9,973 nucleotides of DNA, taken from NCBI GenBank assembly GCA_016716065.1, contig JADJXA010000028.1:1-9973 (forward strand), read 5' to 3'. This DNA comes from Candidatus Leptovillus gracilis (GTDB lineage Bacteria; Chloroflexota; Anaerolineae; Promineifilales; Promineifilaceae). Numbering within the stretch: position 1 is the first letter of the stretch; the number at the start of each line of letters is the position of its first letter. The position numbers were made by a program, and so were the translations under genes. Of the stretch, positions 6,768 through 9,973 are shown in pieces. Under the pieces are notes generated by a model, which searched no databases, had not been told where the DNA came from, and was given only the letters and a program-made list of their open reading frames with translations.

Positions 6768-6987
6768 ACGAGACTTCTCTAACCTGGCCCTCTGGCTCCT
6801 GGAAGATACCTACGCTGCCCTACAGACCATCGAACGCGACATCGCCACCCTGATGGGCAGCCCGGCCCCAACCCGTGATCAGGCAATAATCACATTGGCG
6901 CGGGTGCGCGTAACGGCCGTAAACGCCCGCCTACGCATCACCGAAGCCCACCCCACAGTCCGCGACAAAGTCGCCAAGCGCAAATAA
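6760..6987 (+). CDS. Small helical protein of 75 residues, unknown
   Basis: The start codon lies inside the end of the previous gene (ATGCCTAG overlap), which suggests translational coupling. The product is mostly helical: LALWLLEDTYAALQTIERDI, a short Pro-containing turn (SPAPTR), then a second helix IITLARVRVTAVNARLRITE and a basic end (KVAKRK). No motif points to a function. Its codon use and spacing match the neighbours on both sides, so it looks like a real gene of a compact cluster. Confidence 0.6.
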   Translation: MPRRDFSNLALWLLEDTYAALQTIERDIATLMGSPAPTRDQAIITLARVRVTAVNARLRITEAHPTVRDKVAKRK

Positions 6988-6996
6988 GGAGAAACC

Positions 6997-7269
6997 ATGA
7001 TTGATACAGCTTCAACAAACATAACCCTAACCATCACCCTCAAACAATGTCGCAATAAAGATGGCGGCGTTATGCACTTCAATGATGCTGGAACCTACGC
7101 ATTGGTCTCAGACACAGAGACCGGCCAAAGCGTCGGGGGCATCGGCGCCTGCATCGGCGGCGGCTTCGAGATAGCCCTGGGTAAGAACGCATGGTTCATT
7201 GCCTACCCCGACATCTGGGCCGCCTTCGAGGCCGCCATAGAACAAGAAGAGGCAGATGGGGCGCACTAA
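6997..7269 (+). CDS. Small Gly-rich protein of 90 residues, unknown
   Basis: AAGGAG lies 7 bases upstream of the ATG at 6997, and the gap to the previous stop is 9 bases. The N-terminal half alternates polar and hydrophobic residues like a beta structure (NITLTITLKQ). A Gly-rich turn follows (SVGGIGACIGGGFEIALG), then an aromatic segment (NAWFIAYPDIWAAFEAAIEQ) and an acidic tail. No family recognised; no signal peptide or membrane segment. Confidence 0.6.
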   Translation: MIDTASTNITLTITLKQCRNKDGGVMHFNDAGTYALVSDTETGQSVGGIGACIGGGFEIALGKNAWFIAYPDIWAAFEAAIEQEEADGAH

Positions 7270-7447
7270 ATCATGGGCGCACAGCTTCGCGCAGCAATAT
7301 GGGCCGGGCTTGTGCGCCCTTTCTGTTTTAGTAGCAGCAGGAGCGAACCGGCAAAACGCCCACAAATCACACCTTGCCGAGGGCGATGCCACAACCGCGT
7401 TTGCCCCGTTCCGCTCTCACCAACGCCTTCCGGCACAGCCGGTATAG
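7256..7447 (+). CDS. Possible 63-residue ORF ending the small-gene cluster
   Basis: The ATG at 7256 overlaps the previous gene by 14 bases and has a weak AAGAGG upstream. The product (MGRTKSWAHSFAQQYGPG, then a hydrophobic LCALSVLVAAGA and a basic tail) stops at 7445-7447, just before the terminator hairpin, which favours it over the overlapping frame starting at 7273, which runs through the hairpin to 7503. That other frame has a C-x3-C-x4-C pattern and cannot be excluded. Coding evidence is weak for both. Confidence 0.35.
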   Translation: MGRTKSWAHSFAQQYGPGLCALSVLVAAGANRQNAHKSHLAEGDATTAFAPFRSHQRLPAQPV

Positions 7448-7470
7448 CTTTTGCTAAATCTTATTATCAT

Positions 7471-7501
7471 AAGCTACCTGTTGACCATAACAGGGGCTTT
7501 T
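7471..7501 (+). terminator. Terminator hairpin after the small-gene cluster
   Basis: CCTGTT (7477-7482) pairs with AACAGG (7489-7494) over a 6-base loop. An outer AAGC (7471-7474) pairs with GCTT (7496-7499), and a short T-run follows. It separates the cluster ending at 7447 from the replication genes. Confidence 0.6.
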
Positions 7502-7588
7502 GAGGCCGTTGGGCAGGCTGGATCACAATACATGTTGAGCAAGCATGAATCGCATTTTAGCCACAATACACTTAGTAAGGACGTAACC

Positions 7589-7772
7589 ATGACCAGACAC
7601 CAAGCAAGCATCACAATAATTATTCTTTTGCCCACACAGCATTGTTGCTGCGCTGCTGGACGAGCCAGCCAGCCACGCACCGGCCTCCCCCCGCCCCTGG
7701 TGGCGGCTGGGAACGGGGTGGGCGCGGGTCGCTGATGCAATTTACCAAAACCGGAGCCGGAGGGCGCCATGA
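7589..7772 (+). CDS. Small protein coupled to the primase, one-base frameshift
   Basis: AAGGA lies 8 bases before the ATG at 7589. The first frame reads MTRHQASITIIIL; the sensible reading then moves by one base near 7616-7635 to HSIVAALLDEPASHAPAS and WWRLGTGWARVADAIYQNR, ending at TGA 7770-7772. That TGA overlaps the ATG of the primase (ATGA), the usual sign of coupled translation, and supports this frame. The span is 61 codons plus one base, so a single insertion explains it. The 141 bases between 7448 and 7588 hold the terminator and otherwise nothing clear. I do not recognise the family; position suggests a replication-associated accessory protein. Confidence 0.5.
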
Positions 7773-8910
7773 TTGACATTGTTGAATTGAAGCGGGTAAA
7801 ACCGAATCGAGGAAGTTATACGGCACGGCTACGCCCCTTGAAGGGGCGCGGCAAGTATCTGAACGCTGAAAGCCTTGATTCATTGGTGGTCAATGTTGAG
7901 GATCAGCTCTACTTCTGGAACAGCCAGGGGCACAAGGGCGACGGGATTAACTGGCTGGAGAATACGTAGGCATGACTTCAACCAGGCCATCAAGTGACTG
8001 GCGAATCGGGCAGCATCGCGCTGCATCTGGATGCCGCGGCTGCTGCTGCTTTTTCGGCGGCCAGGAAGCGGGCGGATTGTTGACGGCCGTGATGGGAATT
8101 CCTGGAAGGCAAGCTGACGGATGCTGCTGCTACGGCGTATTACGAGCGGGCGGCTGGTCAGCGGAAACCGTGACGGGCTGCGGCTTGGGAATAACGACCG
8201 CAAGGGCAAACCGGCCACCTCGCCAGATGCACGAATCGGATGTGAATGATCGATTGTGCAGGCGGTGATGGCTATGCCGGTCGGGACGTGGGTATATGGG
8301 CAATGTAGCCGCTGGGTCGCGTGAATATGTCAGCGCCCGTAGCGTGGCCGAGAAAAGATACTGGAATCCACCAGTTGACCTGGCTGCGAGCGGCTGCCTT
8401 TGTGGAAACCGATTTGGCCAAATGCACAACGCCACCTTTGTGGTATTGCGGAAGGGGAAGCGGATGCGCTGACACTGGCGCGCAGTGGAACGCGCCCACG
8501 CGCTGACCGGGCAACAGCCAATGACATGCTTGCTGAAACAATTGGGGCGCTTTGACCGGGGTGTATGTGGCGCTGGACAATGACCAGGCCGGTCAGCGCG
8601 GCGGCATTGAGTTGGCGCGCCGATTGGGGCCAACGACGCGCATTGAGGCGTGGCCTGCGGCGACAAGGCGAAGGATGCCAACGACTGGTTGTAGTAAAAG
8701 GGGCCAGCAACAAGATGCTCTATGATGTGCTGGGCAACGCGCCTATCTTTGCCTTTGGATGCCATCGGGCCGCTGCTGCTGCTGGTATCGAGAAGGAAGA
8801 GATGGTTAAGGAAGCGGCTGAACTGGTCGCCACCTTTGCCGGAATACCACTTCGAGCGGGTAAAGAAGGCGGCAGCCGATGCGCCGTAAATCAGCCCGCG
8901 GGAACTTAGC
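7769..8910 (+). pseudogene. DNA primase with Toprim domain, frameshifted
   Basis: The ATG at 7769 follows GGAGG. The first 66 residues are open (GKYLNAESLDSLVVNVEDQL, then FWNSQGHKGDGINWLEN). This is the DnaG-type N-terminal layout, where the W-x-G-D-x-I-x-W part follows the template-binding region, but I see no CHC2 zinc cysteines. After 7969 the frame slips repeatedly. GMDFNQAIKWLANR is recoverable near 7970-8010 if one G is restored, and a linker YYER, SAETVTG and GLG follows near 8140-8190. The Toprim motifs are clear: EGEADAL (8451-8471) with the catalytic Glu, and ALDNDQAGQRGGIELARRLG (8570-8629) with the Asp-x-Asp metal site. A C-terminal helical part (near 8780-8930) may run straight into the ATPase as one polypeptide. 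It would synthesise primers for element replication. Confidence 0.7.
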
Positions 8911-8929
8911 GGCATGGTGAAGGCGCTGC

Positions 8930-9973
8930 AAAAGACAACAAAGGGCCGCGCACAAGATCGGAACTGACAAAGGCCAATGTGGGTTCATTGATGACCATCT
9001 TTTTGAGTTGGTTTATGACCCGGACCATGAAGGAGGGCCACGCACAGCGTTTGCCGTGCGCGGGGCCGGATTGGCCGTCTCAGCATATCGCCCACCCGAC
9101 ACGGAAAACTACCGCATCTTTCCGTTCACGCCATTTGAGAGCGTGATGAGCACAGGAACCATTTGGCTGCCTAGCGGCCTGGGGCATTGCACACATCAGA
9201 GATGGATCTGCAAGGGCGAGTGCAGGCGTTTATCCACAAGTATGTAGACCTGCCGCCAGACATCGAAACGCTGGGCCAGCTATTATGTCATGCTGACCTG
9301 GTTGCCTGAGTTCATTGTTTCGCCATACCTTCACATGCCAGGGGTGATAGTGACAGCGGTAAGAGCTGTTCACTTAAAGTAGTGGGGAACTGTGTATGTG
9401 CGCCTTCACCCCAACGACGACGCCAACGCCTGTTTTCCGCACGATGGAGAAGTGGGCGGCTGCACAGTGAGACAATGATGAGCCAATCGCCCAGCGGAAA
9501 CATCGAGTGACTGGGTTCAGATGCTCAACACCGGCTATAAGCAGGGTCATATCTTGCGCACCAACATGGCAAATGGCGAAGTTGTCGTCGAAGTGTTCAG
9601 CGCCTTCGGGCCGAAGATTCCCAATGATGCGTGGGCGGTTTGTGGACGATGCCACCGAATCACGCTTTGCCTGACCTGGAAACATCGTCTTGCCGCGTCC
9701 GACCGACATTGAACGGTTCCATCCAGGACCGTGAAGGTTGGCAAAAGAGGCCAGGGAGATACGCAACGCGCTGGCGTTCCGGCTGAAACGCTGGCGTGAT
9801 GTAAATCCCTAACTACAACGCCGAGACAATGGCCCAGATGTCATCGCCTGGTAGAAATCACCGTGCCTCCTTTCCATCAGCGAAGAAGAGAAATTCAAAG
9901 AGAGCATCATGGATTTTGTGGAGAAAATGAACCGCAAGGCAATTACGCAGCGCAGCCTGTGACGTTGACGGCC
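8930..9973 (+). pseudogene. Helicase-like ATPase of the replication module, frameshifted, 3' end cut off
   Basis: The span runs off the right edge. Near 9000-9140 one frame reads DHLFELVYDPDHEGGP and YRIFPFTPFESV, followed by VQAFIHKYVDLPPDIETLGQ near 9218-9280. A Walker A site GDSDSGKS is at 9343-9366, followed by LKVVGN. ETMMSQSPSGNIE near 9470-9510 lies where the acidic Walker B/sensor region is expected. VQMLNTGYKQGHILRTNM, EVFSAFGPKI, MRGRFVDDATESR (9627 onward) and EIRNALAFRLKRW near 9760 match, in order, the conserved blocks of phage and plasmid replication ATPases (nucleotide site, ILN-GYK-G, FGPK, RGRF-D-A-ESR, ELRN-L). I infer a replicative helicase-like role, working with or fused to the primase. 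The frame breaks are one-base shifts between otherwise conserved blocks, so the gene in the cell may be intact. Confidence 0.65.

Larger units (their letters stand above)
4150..9973. mobile_element. Putative integrated phage- or plasmid-like element (partial)
   Basis: The element is inferred from four things seen together. A tRNA 3' remnant lies at the left edge. Its orientation (3' end facing the antiporter side) places the element to the right. A primase with a Toprim domain plus a helicase-like ATPase form a replication module at 7769-9973. An XRE repressor, an RHH-like regulator and many tiny unknown genes with short overlaps fill the rest. No integrase, capsid, portal, terminase or relaxase gene is visible, so phage, satellite and integrative plasmid cannot be told apart. 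The intact tRNA and the integrase should lie beyond the right edge if this model is right. Confidence 0.5.

Noticed and set aside
8130..8915. A 261-residue minus-strand ORF, the longest in the window
   Set aside because: It lies opposite clear Toprim motifs on the + strand; its length only reflects GC-rich antisense DNA.

Overview
The window looks like a bacterial chromosome segment joined to an integrated, phage- or plasmid-like element. The best lineage guess is Chloroflexota (Anaerolineae-like). It rests on weak evidence: moderately high GC, a surface protein with a Thr/Pro linker of the TATPTRIP type, and the general style of the antiporter and P-II-like proteins. No marker gene is present to settle it.

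Reading quality is strongly mosaic. In 1-4110 and 7970-9973 the coding frame changes every few tens of bases, yet family motifs survive on either side of each break. In 4200-7970 most genes are open, with only isolated single-base lesions. Several lesions are one-base changes in short runs, which fits uncorrected sequencing error better than old decay. Genes in the broken regions are therefore given as spans, not clean ORFs.

Left part (1-4141), probably chromosome: frameshifted coding DNA on the + strand that I could not identify (1-2383), then a CPA2/KefB-type cation:proton antiporter (about 2384-3640), a small P-II-like regulator (about 3765-4113) and a terminator hairpin. Antiporter and P-II-like gene form a plausible transporter/regulator pair.

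Junction (4150-4195): the 3' part of a tRNA-Val (anticodon CAC, minus strand), matching from the anticodon stem to the acceptor stem and then stopping. This is the usual footprint of integration into a tRNA gene. The orientation puts the element on the right.

Element (about 4150 to beyond 9973): a membrane-anchored Thr/Pro-rich surface protein (4389-4962), a ribbon-helix-helix-like regulator (5038-5227), an unknown 180-residue protein (5321-5863), a convergent XRE repressor (6191-5853), a cluster of small unknown genes (6435-7447) ending at a terminator, a small protein (7589-7772) coupled by ATGA overlap to a primase with a Toprim domain (from 7769), and a helicase-like ATPase running off the window. 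Three related 18-bp palindromes (4295, 4352, 6351) precede two transcription units and look like a shared operator. No integrase or intact tRNA is visible; both would be expected beyond the right edge.
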